From the NCBI GenBank assembly GCA_016706545.1, contig JADJJK010000067.1, forward strand, positions 1 to 31,655: a stretch of 31,655 nt of DNA. The letters run 5' to 3'. Made by a program: the position numbers and the translations under genes. The notes beneath the pieces were generated by a model, which saw only the letters and a program-made list of their open reading frames with translations, did not search any database and was not told where the DNA came from. This stretch comes from Myxococcales bacterium (lineage in GTDB: Bacteria; Myxococcota_A; Polyangia; Haliangiales; Haliangiaceae). Below are positions 5,858 to 15,400 of this stretch, in pieces; the stretch's first letter is position 1; each line of letters opens with the position of its first letter.

Positions 5858-8611
5858 TCAAGACTCCGGCACCGCTCGCACCAGCGCGTCGAGGCGGCCC
5901 AGCACCGCCGCCAGATCCGGCCGCTCCGTCAAGATCGGCCGCACCGGATCGAACCCTCGGGCCTGCATGTGGGCCACCGCGTTGCGCAGATGAAACTGGC
6001 GCGCCCGCAAAGTCGGCACCACCTCGTCCCAGGTCAGCGGCATCGACACCGTGGCGCCCGCGACAGGCCGCACCGAGAACGGCGCCACCAGGAGCTGGCC
6101 GTGCGCGTTCTGTCCCCAGTCCAGGTACACCTTGCCGGCGCGCTTGTCCGGGTTGCGGTGGGTGGTGGCCATCGTCGGGTGGCGATGCTCGATGACCCGC
6201 GACAGGAGCAGCGCCAGGGTCCGCGCCTGGTCAAACGTACACTGCGCGCCCAGCGGGATGAGCACGTGCAAGCCGGTCTGCCCCGAGGTCTTCACGTAGT
6301 TGGGCAGCCCGATGGACTCGCACAGCTCGTGGATGGCCAGGGCCAGCGGCACCACGTGCTCCACAGGAGCGTTCTTCGGATCCAGATCGATGATGGTCCA
6401 GTCGGGCCGCTGCAGATCGGAGATCCGGCTGGCCCACACATGGATCGGGATCGACGCCAGGTTGGCGACGAACGCCAGGCCGTCGGCGTCGTCGATGAGG
6501 ACATAGTGGACCTCGCGCTGCGAGTGCTCGCTCCACAGCGCCACCGTGCGCAGCCACGGCGGGATCCAGTCCGGCATGTCCTTCTGATAGAAGGACTCGC
6601 CGGTGATCCCGTCGGGGAAGCGGGTCAACACGGTGGGGCGGTCCTGCAGGTACGGCAAGAGCCAGGGCGAGATCTCCCGGTAGTACGCGATGAGATCGCC
6701 CTTGGTGATGCCGTCATCGGGCCAGAACACCTTCTTGGGATTGGACAGCCGCAGCTCGCGCACCTGCGTGTCGAACAAGAGCGGCGCGTCCGCGGGCACC
6801 TCGGCGTCGCGGTCGCCGGTGCTGCGCACCGGCATGCCGCAGTCGACCGCGGCCTTGTCGCGGCGCAGCCGCACGAACACCGGGAAGCGGATGGCGTGCC
6901 CGCTAGGCCACTCGCGGTAGCGCACCTGCGCCACCAGCTCCGGCTCGATCCAGAGCGCGTCGCCGGAGCCCTCGGGCCGAGGGAAGGTCGGCTGCCAGCG
7001 GGGCTTCTGCGCGAGCTCCTCGCGCAGCGCCGCGAGCAGCTGATCGTCAAAGCCGGTGCCCACTTTTCCAGCCCACAGCCACTGGCCGTGGCCGGTCGCC
7101 GCGGACTCGCCGCCGGCCACCCGCACGCACAGGTGCAGCGCGCCCAGGCCGGTGCGGCTGCCCTTGGGCGGGGTGAACCCGCAGATCGCAAAGTCGGCCT
7201 CCGGGTCTGCCTTGAGCTTCTGCCAGTCCCGGGATCTGGTGGGACGATAGGGCGAGTCCGCGCGCTTGGCCACCACGCCCTCGAGCCCCAGCTTGACGAC
7301 CTGGGTAAACAGCGCCTCGCCCTGCTCCGCCACGTGATCGCCGTAGCGCAAGGGCCCAAGGCGCGGACAGAAGCGGGACAGCAGCGCCTTGCGCACCACG
7401 AGCGGCACGCCGCGCAGATCGTGGCCGCCAGCGGCCAGCAGATCGAACACGATGAAGGTCACCGGGGAGAGCCCGGTGGCGCGCTGGATCTCGGAGGCCC
7501 GCACGAGCTGGCTGCGCGCGGCGAGCTTCTGGAAGTCCGGCCGCCCTTGCGCGTCGAGCGCCACCAGCTCTCCGTCGAGCACGAGCCCGGCGATGGGCAG
7601 CGCGCGCAGCGCCGCTGTCACCTCCGGGAACCGGTCGGTCGGGTCCTGGCCGGAGCGATATCGCAGGCGCGCGTGCCCGCCGCCGGCCTCGGCCAGCAAG
7701 CGGTAGCCGTCGTACTTGAGCTCGAAGATCCAGTCGCTGGAGGAGAACGGCTTGTCGGCGACCTGGCACAGCATGGGCTCGATCGCCACCAGCGCCAGCT
7801 TGCGCTGGGGCAGCGCCAGCTTGGCCAGCTCCGCCAGCACCTCCTGCGCGCGCGGCGCCCCGGCCGCCAGCTCGTCGATGGTCAGGCCCGAGAGCACGGA
7901 GTGATCCGGAAGCGGGCTGCCCGCCGCCAGGAACTGCTCGGCGGGCAGATCTCGCTTCTTGATGAGCAACCAATCGTTGGAGCCCGGCCCGGAGTTACGT
8001 CCGCGCCGGTTCTTGCCGGTGTGGACCAGCGTGAACGCGCCCTGCAGCTTGTAGCCCCACAGCTCGAACTTGATCTCCCCGTCGAGCAGCCCCTGCCCCG
8101 GGTCGACCAGCGGACGAAACAAGCCGCGGTCCCAGCAGATCATCGGGCCCGCGCCGTAGTTGCCGCTGGGGATGACCGCCTCGAAGCCCACGTACTCGAG
8201 CGGATGCGCCTCCACCTTGACCGCGAGCCGCTTGTCGTCGGGGTTCATGGAGGGCCCGTGCGGGATGGCCCAGGACACCAGCACGCCATCGATCTCGAGC
8301 CGCAGGTCGAAGTGATGTCGCGTCGCCTTGTGCTCGTGAATGACATACAGCCGGCCGGCGCGCGCCCCGGTGGCGGGAACGCTGGCCATCGGTTCAGGCG
8401 TCACCCCCGCGTCGCGCTTGTCGCGGTAGGTGTCGAGCGCCCCGCCGGGCCGAGGCTCCTCGCTGCCGGCGCCCGACGCTGACGACGCCGACGACGCTGA
8501 CGCCGCCGCCACGGCGCTGCCAGCCTCAGGCCCGGGCGCCCCAGCTTCTGCGGACCCTGCGGAGTTTTTCCCAGGCTCCACGCTATCGAGCGGTTCTTTT
8601 TCGGGGATCAC
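5858..8611 (-). CDS. ligD: multifunctional ATP-dependent DNA ligase LigD
   Basis: 917 residues with the three LigD modules in the order phosphoesterase-ligase-polymerase, as in Pseudomonas. With Ku it repairs double-strand breaks by non-homologous end joining. The 3'-phosphoesterase (about 58-240) has the HEHKATRHHFDLRLE core (H94, H100, D102). The ligase (about 275-600) has motif I ELKYDGYR with adenylated K299 and the later motif LEGVVAKR. The primase-polymerase (about 620-917) has LTRFPDGITGESFYQKDMP, the metal-binding DLDP near 742-745, and KTSGQTGLHVLIP. The first 57 residues are an Ala/Ser/Gly-rich extension before ALDTYRDKRD, where most homologues begin. The GTG at 8611 may therefore be upstream of the true start, although no better start is visible. 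It diverges from ku across 24 bp. Confidence 0.95.
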   Translation of the reverse strand: MIPEKEPLDSVEPGKNSAGSAEAGAPGPEAGSAVAAASASSASSASGAGSEEPRPGGALDTYRDKRDAGVTPEPMASVPATGARAGRLYVIHEHKATRHHFDLRLEIDGVLVSWAIPHGPSMNPDDKRLAVKVEAHPLEYVGFEAVIPSGNYGAGPMICWDRGLFRPLVDPGQGLLDGEIKFELWGYKLQGAFTLVHTGKNRRGRNSGPGSNDWLLIKKRDLPAEQFLAAGSPLPDHSVLSGLTIDELAAGAPRAQEVLAELAKLALPQRKLALVAIEPMLCQVADKPFSSSDWIFELKYDGYRLLAEAGGGHARLRYRSGQDPTDRFPEVTAALRALPIAGLVLDGELVALDAQGRPDFQKLAARSQLVRASEIQRATGLSPVTFIVFDLLAAGGHDLRGVPLVVRKALLSRFCPRLGPLRYGDHVAEQGEALFTQVVKLGLEGVVAKRADSPYRPTRSRDWQKLKADPEADFAICGFTPPKGSRTGLGALHLCVRVAGGESAATGHGQWLWAGKVGTGFDDQLLAALREELAQKPRWQPTFPRPEGSGDALWIEPELVAQVRYREWPSGHAIRFPVFVRLRRDKAAVDCGMPVRSTGDRDAEVPADAPLLFDTQVRELRLSNPKKVFWPDDGITKGDLIAYYREISPWLLPYLQDRPTVLTRFPDGITGESFYQKDMPDWIPPWLRTVALWSEHSQREVHYVLIDDADGLAFVANLASIPIHVWASRISDLQRPDWTIIDLDPKNAPVEHVVPLALAIHELCESIGLPNYVKTSGQTGLHVLIPLGAQCTFDQARTLALLLSRVIEHRHPTMATTHRNPDKRAGKVYLDWGQNAHGQLLVAPFSVRPVAGATVSMPLTWDEVVPTLRARQFHLRNAVAHMQARGFDPVRPILTERPDLAAVLGRLDALVRAVPES

Positions 8612-8622
8612 GGCGGGCCGGC

Positions 8623-8628
8623 TACAAT
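8623..8628 (+). promoter_or_regulatory. -10 box (TACAAT) of ku, leaderless type
   Basis: GCTACAAT ends 7 nt before the ku ATG (8636), and the intervening bases CTCTTTT contain no Shine-Dalgarno. Transcription would begin at or next to the A of the start codon. The -35 position (8600-8605, TTCGGG) is poor. Any upstream element lies inside the ligD coding sequence. Confidence 0.5.
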
Positions 8629-8635
8629 CTCTTTT

Positions 8636-9526
8636 ATGCCAGCACGCTCCATCGGTACAGCGACGATTTCATTCGGGCTCGTGTCGATCCCCACCAAGCT
8701 CTACACCACCACGGAGACCTCCGGCGACATCAGCTTCAACATGTTGCACGGCGCGTGCGGCTCGCGGCTCAAGCAGCAGTACATCTGCACCAAGGATGGC
8801 GAGGTGGTGGAGCGAGATCAGATGGTGAAGGGCTACGAGTACACCAAGGGCCAGTACGTGGTGCTCTCTGGCGAGGAGCTCAAGGCGCTCGACGCGGTGG
8901 CCACCCACACCATCGCGCTCGAGGAGTTCGTCCCGTCCACCGCGGTGGACCCGCTGTACCTCGACAAGGCGTATTACCTGGGGCCCGACAAGGGCGGCGA
9001 GCGCGCCTACCGCTTGCTGGCCGACGCCATGATCGACTCCGGCCTGGTCGGCCTGGCCTCGTACTCGGCGCGCGGCAAGGAGTACATCGTGCTGGTGCGC
9101 CCGTTCCAGAGCGGCCTGGTCATGCACCAGCTCCGTTACGCCGACGAGGTCAAGGCCTGGAGCGAGGTGCCCATCGGCGACCTGCCCGAGATCAAGCCCA
9201 ATGAGCTTGGCCTGGCCAAGCAGATCATCGCGCAGATCACCTCCGAGACTTTCATCCCGGAGAAATACAAGGACAACGTCCGCGTCCAGATGATGGACCT
9301 CATCAACAAGAAGATCGAAGGCCAGGAGATCACGGCCGCACCAGAGGTGCCGCAAGGCAAGGTGATCGATCTGATGGAGGCGCTCAAGGCGAGCCTTGGC
9401 CTGGCCAGGGACAGCGCGGCGGCCAAGCCGGCGCTCGCTGCTGCGGAGGCCGAGGCAGAGAGCGCGGCCGAGGCTGCGGTGGCACAGGCTGGCGACAAGA
9501 AGAAGAGCCGGCGCAAGGGCGCGTGA
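8636..9526 (+). CDS. ku: non-homologous end joining protein Ku
   Basis: 296 residues, a typical bacterial Ku. The homodimer threads onto DNA ends and recruits LigD. The N-terminus is diagnostic (ARSIGTATISFGLVSIPTKLY), followed by FNMLHGACGSRLKQQYIC and the core beta-barrel (ALEEFVPSTAVDPLYLDKAY, LAKQIIAQITSETFIPEKYK). The C-terminus is an Ala/Glu-rich linker ending in a basic tail (KKKSRRKGA), the kind of extension that modulates DNA binding in bacterial Ku. The ATG is preceded by a TACAAT box rather than a ribosome site. A GC-rich hairpin follows the stop. It diverges from ligD, the standard pairing for a two-component NHEJ system. Confidence 0.97.
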   Translation: MPARSIGTATISFGLVSIPTKLYTTTETSGDISFNMLHGACGSRLKQQYICTKDGEVVERDQMVKGYEYTKGQYVVLSGEELKALDAVATHTIALEEFVPSTAVDPLYLDKAYYLGPDKGGERAYRLLADAMIDSGLVGLASYSARGKEYIVLVRPFQSGLVMHQLRYADEVKAWSEVPIGDLPEIKPNELGLAKQIIAQITSETFIPEKYKDNVRVQMMDLINKKIEGQEITAAPEVPQGKVIDLMEALKASLGLARDSAAAKPALAAAEAEAESAAEAAVAQAGDKKKSRRKGA

Positions 9527-9528
9527 GC

Positions 9529-9546
9529 GACCGCGCAGCCGCGGTC
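9529..9546 (+). terminator. GC hairpin after ku
   Basis: A perfect 7-bp stem, GACCGCG (9529-9535) and CGCGGTC (9540-9546) with loop CAGC, starts 3 nt after the ku stop. No U-tract follows, so it may act as a transcript-end hairpin rather than a classic intrinsic terminator. Confidence 0.4.
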
Positions 9547-9651
9547 CAAGCGGCGCACGTGCCTCCAGTGTGCGGCAACCTCGCACTAACGCCCGGGCGA
9601 TTTTCGAGGTCCGCGCGAGGACACGCATACAAGGACGGCGGGCACCGAGCG

Positions 9652-9657
9652 TAGAAT
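9652..9657 (+). promoter_or_regulatory. -10 box (TAGAAT) of the Cys-rich lipoprotein gene, leaderless type
   Basis: TAGAAT ends 6 nt before ATG 9664 (spacer CTCTGG). There is no Shine-Dalgarno. The geometry is the same as at ku and the helicase. Confidence 0.45.
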
Positions 9658-9663
9658 CTCTGG

Positions 9664-9999
9664 ATGGCTCGAGCTGCCCGCGTCCTCTTCTCTCTGCTCC
9701 TTCTCGCCGCTGCTGCCTGTGGCGACGATCCTCCCAACGTCGGCGCGACCTGTACCAGCGCCGACGGATGTGATGAAGAGCTGACCTGCAACACCACGGT
9801 GCCCGGCGGGTACTGCACCAAGACCTGCACCACCTCCGGCGCCAAGGCCGAGTGCCCCGACGACTCCATCTGTGACAGCGTCACCGGCGGCGGCACCACC
9901 TGCGTGAAGACCTGCGGCAGCGCCTCGGACTGCCGCGCCGATCAAGACTGCAACGGCGTCAGCGGCAGCAACGTCAAGGCTTGCAAGCCCAAGGCCTGA
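9664..9999 (+). CDS. small Cys-rich lipoprotein
   Basis: 111 residues. A short signal sequence (ARVLFSLLLLAAAAC) ends at lipobox Cys19, followed by GDDPPN. The mature part holds twelve further cysteines in two or three repeated units of the type C-x5-C-x5-C, CTKTC and CVKTC, reminiscent of the Cys-rich repeats frequent in secreted myxobacterial proteins. The cysteines probably form disulfides outside the cytoplasm. With no Asp at +2 (G and D follow the Cys), outer-membrane sorting is likely but not proven. Function unknown. It stands alone between ku and the helicase gene, with its own -10 box. Confidence 0.8.
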   Translation: MARAARVLFSLLLLAAAACGDDPPNVGATCTSADGCDEELTCNTTVPGGYCTKTCTTSGAKAECPDDSICDSVTGGGTTCVKTCGSASDCRADQDCNGVSGSNVKACKPKA

Positions 10000-10036
10000 C
10001 CTGCGCCGACCGGTGCCGACCGGTGCTGACCTGCGC

Positions 10037-10042
10037 TACAAC
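10037..10042 (+). promoter_or_regulatory. -10 box (TACAAC) of the helicase gene, leaderless type
   Basis: GCTACAAC ends 6 nt before ATG 10049, with no Shine-Dalgarno between. This decides the start against the in-frame GTG at 10013, which would place the box inside the coding sequence. A 10-bp direct repeat (CCGACCGGTG, at about 10007-10026) lies just upstream. Confidence 0.45.
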
Positions 10043-10048
10043 CGCGAC

Positions 10049-12031
10049 ATGACCGCCGCGCCCGAGCGCTACCTGGCAGAGCTGGCGGCGGCGTGGCGCG
10101 CCGAGCGCGCGGCCAGCGTGGCGCAGTTCGCCGCCGAGCGCGCCGGCAAGAGCCTGGCGCAGCGCGCGGCTGCCGGGCGCGCGCTGGCGAGCCTGACCAT
10201 CGCGGATGAACGCGGCGCCTCGCGCGGACGAGCTCGCGTGCTGGTGGAGGCGCCGCCAGCGGTGGATCTGGACGAGCTGCGCCTGGGGCCCGGTGATCCA
10301 GTGGTGCTGTGGGACGGCGCTGCCGGGGGCCAGCGCCTGCGCGGCGTGATCGAGCGCCGAGAGGGCCAGGGCCTCTGGCTCGTGCTCGAGGACTTCCCCG
10401 ATCCGCAGGCGCGGGACCGGCGCTGGGCGCTCGACGCCGAGGCGCCGGAGATCACGTTCGAGCGCGGCGATCGCGCGCTGGCCCGGCTGGCCGGCGCCAC
10501 CGCCACCTCGGACCTGGGCCGGCTGCGCGCCGTCTTGTTGCTGGCGCAGCCGCCCGCGCGCCGTCCGCAGCCCACCTGGCATCCGCTCGATGCGCGGCTC
10601 GATGAGCGTCAGCTCGCCGCGGTCGCGCTGGCGCTGAGCACGCTGGATGTCGCGCTCATCCACGGCCCGCCAGGCACCGGCAAGACGCGCACGCTCTTGG
10701 AGATCGTGCGGCAGCGGGTGGCGCGCGGCGAGAAGCTGCTATGCACCGCGCCCTCGAACGCCGCGGTCGATCACCTGGGCGCGCTCCTGGCCGAGCTGGG
10801 CGGGCTGCGCGTGGTGCGGCTGGGGCACCCGGCGCGCATCTCGCCCGCGCTGACCGAGCTGTCGCTGGACGCGCAGGTCGAAGCCGATGGCGCCACCGCG
10901 CTGGCGCGGCAATGGCGAGACCGCGCGCGCGCGCTGCGCAAGAACGCGCACGGCAAGGCCGGCCGGGAGGCCTTCGCCGAGGCGCGGCAGCTCGATCGTG
11001 ACGCCGCCGCCGAGCTGGCCAACGTGGAGCGCGCCATCACCGAGCGCGCCGACGTGGTCCTCGCCACCTGCACCGGCGCCGATCACCCGGTGCTCGGAGA
11101 TCGCGTGTTCGACGCGGTGATCCTCGACGAGGCCACCCAGGCCCCTGATCCGATCGCGCTGGTCGCCGCCTGCCGCGGCAAGCAGCTCATCCTGGCCGGC
11201 GATCCGCGGCAGCTCGGCCCGGTGGTGATCCACGCAGGCCCAAGCGAGCGACGCCTCCTGGGCTCCACCTTGTTTGAGCGTCTCGCCGCCAGCTACGGCA
11301 GCGTGGCGCCCGACGCAACGGGCGCAACGGGCGCAACAGGCGCCGCCACCGTCATGCTGGAGCAGCAACACCGCATGCACGCCGCGATCATGGAGTTTGC
11401 CTCGCGCACCATGTACGGCGGCAAGCTGCGCGCCGCGCCCGCGGTGGCCGCGCACACGCTCGAGGAGCTCGGCGCCCTGCCCGACGACGCGCGGCCCGGG
11501 CCGTTCGTGCTGATCGACAGCGCGGGCAAGGACTGGACCGAGCGCCGGGGCAGCGGAGGCCAGGCGGACGGCGAGAGCGCCGAGCACGACGACGCCGATC
11601 CGAGCACGTACAACCCCGGCCACGCCGAGCGCGTCGCCGCCGAGGCCCGACGCTTGCTCTCGCGCGGTCTGGCGCCCCAGGACGTGGCGGTCATCGCCGC
11701 CTACGATGCCCAGGTCCGCCGCCTGCGCCAGCTCCTGGCCGCCGAGCGCGCGAGCGGCCTGATGGTGGGCACCGTCGACGGCTTCCAGGGCCAGGAACGC
11801 GAGGCCATCCTCGTCGATCTGGTGCGCAGCAACGAGCGCGGCGAGCTGGGCTTTCTCTCGGATCTGCGCCGCAGCAACGTGGCCTTGACCCGCGCTCGCC
11901 GCTTCCTGCTGGTGATGGCGGACTCCGCCACCCTGGGCGACCACCCCTACTACGGGGAGCTGGTCCGCTACGTCGAGGCCCTCGGCGGCCACGTCAGCGC
12001 CTGGGCCGACGACGCCGAGCCGCTGCGCTGA
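10049..12031 (+). CDS. SF1 DNA/RNA helicase, IGHMBP2/UPF1-like
   Basis: 660 residues. Superfamily 1B helicase motifs in order: GPPGTGKT (about 206-213, ATP binding), APSNAAVDHL (Ia), VILDEATQ (about 358-365, Walker B), LAGDPRQLGPV (III), QQHRMH (about 440, IV), VDGFQGQE (about 575-582, V) and NVALTRAR (about 609-616, VI). The N-terminal 180 residues match the beta-barrel/stalk region of IGHMBP2-type enzymes, which unwind nucleic acid 5' to 3'. A nine-base tandem repeat (11315-11341) encodes an ATGATGAT insert just before motif IV. No partner nuclease is adjacent, so this is not a Gabija- or Zorya-like cassette. Substrate unknown; the location beside ku/ligD is suggestive only. Confidence 0.92.
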   Translation: MTAAPERYLAELAAAWRAERAASVAQFAAERAGKSLAQRAAAGRALASLTIADERGASRGRARVLVEAPPAVDLDELRLGPGDPVVLWDGAAGGQRLRGVIERREGQGLWLVLEDFPDPQARDRRWALDAEAPEITFERGDRALARLAGATATSDLGRLRAVLLLAQPPARRPQPTWHPLDARLDERQLAAVALALSTLDVALIHGPPGTGKTRTLLEIVRQRVARGEKLLCTAPSNAAVDHLGALLAELGGLRVVRLGHPARISPALTELSLDAQVEADGATALARQWRDRARALRKNAHGKAGREAFAEARQLDRDAAAELANVERAITERADVVLATCTGADHPVLGDRVFDAVILDEATQAPDPIALVAACRGKQLILAGDPRQLGPVVIHAGPSERRLLGSTLFERLAASYGSVAPDATGATGATGAATVMLEQQHRMHAAIMEFASRTMYGGKLRAAPAVAAHTLEELGALPDDARPGPFVLIDSAGKDWTERRGSGGQADGESAEHDDADPSTYNPGHAERVAAEARRLLSRGLAPQDVAVIAAYDAQVRRLRQLLAAERASGLMVGTVDGFQGQEREAILVDLVRSNERGELGFLSDLRRSNVALTRARRFLLVMADSATLGDHPYYGELVRYVEALGGHVSAWADDAEPLR

Positions 12032-12066
12032 TGGGCCAAGCCCGCGGGGTCATCGCGGACAGGTCG

Positions 12067-12091
12067 CGCCACGCCACGCCACGCCACGCCA
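12067..12091 (+). repeat. CGCCA x5 tandem repeat
   Basis: Five perfect copies of the 5-bp unit CGCCA lie 36 bp after the helicase stop. Function unknown; it is probably a simple slippage-prone tract. Confidence 0.9.
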
Positions 12092-12347
12092 CGCTCGAGC
12101 ATCAGCGAGGCCGCGCGCGATGAAGATCAGCGGGAAGATCGGCCCCGGGCTGCGTCGAGGTTCATGAAGGCGCAGCAGCGCCCGAACCGCCCCGTGCGAT
12201 CGCGGAACGTCCCGATGCAAGCCTCCCACCCGGCCACGCAGATCCAGGTTACGTGCGAGCGTCCACGGCTCTCGCCGTCAACGACGCAGCCCTTGGCATC
12301 ATCCCACGCTCCTCGCCGCGTCCACCGTGATGATTGGCATGCACCGC

Positions 12348-12353
12348 TACGAT
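12348..12353 (+). promoter_or_regulatory. candidate -10 (TACGAT) of the giant-protein operon
   Basis: GCTACGAT at 12346-12353 matches the GCTAC-type -10 seen before several genes in this window and lies in the A/T-richer part of the gap. It would give a leader of about 105 nt to ATG 12466. No good -35 is visible. Confidence 0.25.
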
Positions 12354-12455
12354 CATTTCATCTCTTCGACTCGTCGCGCGAGTCGCCACACCTACACAGC
12401 GCCGCAGGATCTTCATGTAGACCTTCGCTGGCGATTCCCTCATGCTGCTTGCGCT

Positions 12456-12462
12456 GGGAGGA
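12456..12462 (+). promoter_or_regulatory. ribosome binding site deciding the start of giant protein 1
   Basis: GGGAGGA lies 3 nt before ATG 12466 and is stronger than anything before the in-frame ATG at 12442. The same heptamer (20171-20177) precedes the second gene of the operon. Confidence 0.5.
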
Positions 12463-12465
12463 CCG

Positions 12466-15400
12466 ATGGCGGCCACAAAGCTTGGTCTTTATGAGTTGTT
12501 GGCGCCCCAGTTCTTGCTGGGGTTCACGTTTCCCGAGCACGTCGATCGCTACCTCGCGGTCGCCGGGGTCGATGAGCTGCGAGTCGCCAGCGACGAATCA
12601 GCCGTCGTCTATTGCGGGCGCGTCACCTTTGGAGGCAACGCCGGCGCCAGCCCGGTGCGCGAGCATCGCGACCCCAGCGGCGCGGTGTTTCAATGGGAGG
12701 ACGTCGCCGTCGAGTTCCGCCTGACCATCCCGCGCGACGGCGCCTCGTTTGTCCATGACGGCGTCGAGCTCTTGGCCAGCGCCCCGGCCTCGCAGTCTGA
12801 GCTGCGCGATCTGTTCAACGCGCTGGGGCCGGTGGAGCAGACCAGCGTCACCACCGACTATCCATATGTCGCGGGCACCGAGTATCCCGGCGTGCGCTTC
12901 CGCCTCGAGCTGATGCTCAGCCTCCTGACCTTCCACCTGGGCAACGACTGGGGCCCTGGCGTCGTCGCCGACAACCACCGCATCGTCGCCGATCCGAGCG
13001 CGACCAGCCAGGACGTCAAGTTCGTCCTGCCCAAGATGGTGTTCGAGTACGAGCAGGGAGATGACGTCAGCCGAGCCCCGAGCTTTCGCCTGAAGAGCTG
13101 GGGCAACGCTGGCTTCGACGCCCCCAGCGACCTGGCCACCGGTGAGTTCGTGCGCATGGAGCCGGCCATCGCGCTGCACCGCTCGGGCCGGATCGCGTTT
13201 GGCATCGATCAGGCCATCATCGACCTGTCGCCAGATCACACGCCGCCGGAGATCCTCGAGCACTTCGGCACCGACGAGGGCTTCCAGGGCCTCTACCTCA
13301 AGAGCGTCCGCTTCTACTACACCGACGGCGACAAGGGCCTGGGCTTTCACATCGCGGTCAACGACTGCTTGATCTCGTTTGCCGGCGAGGTCAGCCTCGA
13401 GGCCTCGCTCGACATCTTCGGGCCGTCCAACACCTTCGATGTCTCCGTCGAGCTGTTCGATGGCCCGCGCGCCATCGACTTCACCGCCGGCACCGCAGCC
13501 AGCGCCGCCACGCCCCGCGCGCTCACCGGCGGCCGCGCCACCATCCCGCAGACCGGCGTGGTCCACGTCCGCATCTCCGGCGGCGCGCCGCCCTTCGTCA
13601 CCAGCGTCACCCTCGGCGGCACCGAGCTCTGGGACGCCACCCGCCGCGACGCCAGGATCTCCCCTGCGACGCCGCTGCGCGCGCCCGGAGAGGCGACGCT
13701 GGTGGTCACCGTCTCTGACGGCGCCACCCCCGCCAACACCTACTCGCACACCATCGCGCTGACCATCACCGGCGTCGCCGCGCCCACCCAGGAGCACGAC
13801 GGCAGCGCCGCCGATCTCCCCGCCGATCCCGCGGCGCGCCCCAGCGCGGTCATGGCCGCCGACGGCATCACCTCGGGCGGCGCCGCCGCCACCGTGCTGC
13901 CCGCCGGCTGGTCGATCGATCACAGCCCCGCCGCCTCGGGCCTCGCCGAGACCATCACCATCGTCGGCGGCCCCACCCCGACCGTCACCGTCAACGGCCA
14001 GCCCCGCGCCCTCGACGGGCGCCGCCTGGTGCTCGACGTGCCCGAGGGCTCCAGCGGAGCGCCGATCCCGATCACCGTGACCTTCGCTGGCGCGGCGGCG
14101 ACGACCGAAGCGTTCCACCTGTTCTTCGATCTCGATGCCCCCGCCGGCGACGCCGACGAGTGCGATTCGTCGCTGGCCTCGGTGCAGCGCTACGTCACCG
14201 GCACCCCCAACGACAAGCGGTTCGCCGGCAGCCACGCCGACTCGCAAGCCGGCAGCCTGGGCGGGCGCGCCGCGTTGATCGACTGGATCGACAACCACGT
14301 CGTCGGCTCCCCCAAGAGCGTCACCGTCGACGGCTACGCCAGCTACGAGGCAACCACCAGCGCCGCCCATGACAACTGGCTGTCCTGCCGCCGCCGCCGC
14401 GTCGCCCTCGACATCATCGGATCACGCGCCACGGTGAGCGGCGGCAGCCAGCACGGCCACAGCGAGGCCGAGGCCGCCGGGCGCAGCAACGCGCCCAAAG
14501 ACCGCGTCGCCATCATCCGCGGCACGACTGGCTCCGGCTCGCCGCAGGTCGTCTGGCAGGGCCACATCGGCCGCGCCGCCCGCCCGCCGGCGCCCCCGCC
14601 CCGCCCCGTCGAACCCGCGCCTGATCCGGGGCGCGCCCCCGACCCGGCGCCGAACCGGCCGCCGCCGGTGTTTCGCCGCATCGGCCTTCGCGTGCGCCTG
14701 GAGCGCAACGTGCCGGTGCTCCTGGAGGTCACCGGCCAGCTCGACTTCGAGACCGAGCTGGAGTCGCGGATGCGCACCGCTACTGGCGACAGCACGCAAG
14801 CGCTCGAGCTGCGCAACGGCCGCCCCGGCAGCGAGGACGGCGTCGTCGACTTCAAGGTGCAGGTCACCTACGACACCTCGACGCACACGCTGACCGAGAC
14901 CCTTGCGTTGCACGCCGGCGCTGGCGACGCCGACGGGCTCCTGCACATGAACAACCCGCACGGCGCCAGCCTCACCGCGGCCAACCGCTTCAAGGATGCG
15001 TTCGGCGCGGTCCTGGTGTTCACCCCGATCATCAACAGCGTTGCCGCCAGCGTCGATCCCAAGAGCGCGGGCGACTGGGCGGTGCTCACCGCCAGCCTGG
15101 CCATCCCGGCGGCGATCGGCGCGCTCGGCGTGTTCCAGACCGAGAAGGTCGTGCTCTACGGCGGCGAGCTCAAGTTCCGCCAGATGGTGCCGCCCGGCGC
15201 CTCGGCCACGTTCACCGACGCGGGCGTCGTGTTCGACTACGGCGTCGAGTTCAAGATCGCGCTCGACGTCGGGCCGCTCCACATCCACTCCACCCGGCCG
15301 CTCAAGGTCCGCTACCGCGCCGTCGGCTTCAACCTGCACTTCCCCGGCGGCGTCAGCTACGAGCCGATCTTCGATACCAGCAAGGGCTACGAGCTCGACC

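Larger units (their letters stand above)
12032..12465 (+). other. intergenic region upstream of the giant-protein operon
   Basis: These 434 bp lie between the helicase stop and the first giant gene. The right half (about 12280-12440) is visibly less GC-rich than the surrounding genes, as expected of a regulatory region. It holds a five-copy CGCCA repeat and a GCTACGAT box. Open frames crossing it on both strands have coding-poor composition and no recognisable domain, so I call no gene here. Confidence 0.6.

Noticed and set aside
5846..8482. 878-codon plus-strand frame opposite ligD
   Set aside because: It is a shadow of ligD, which has all three catalytic modules; the antisense product is His/Arg/Gln-rich with no family features.
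10049..12031. UPF1-like helicase plus OLD nuclease as a Gabija-type pair
   Set aside because: They are about 15 kb apart on opposite strands, and the helicase is IGHMBP2-like rather than UvrD/GajB-like.
12164..12724. Plus-strand frame starting in the gap before giant protein 1, and a minus-strand frame at 12249-12476
   Set aside because: Composition is Ser/Pro/Arg-rich without domain, there is no ribosome site, and one overlaps the strong start of giant protein 1.
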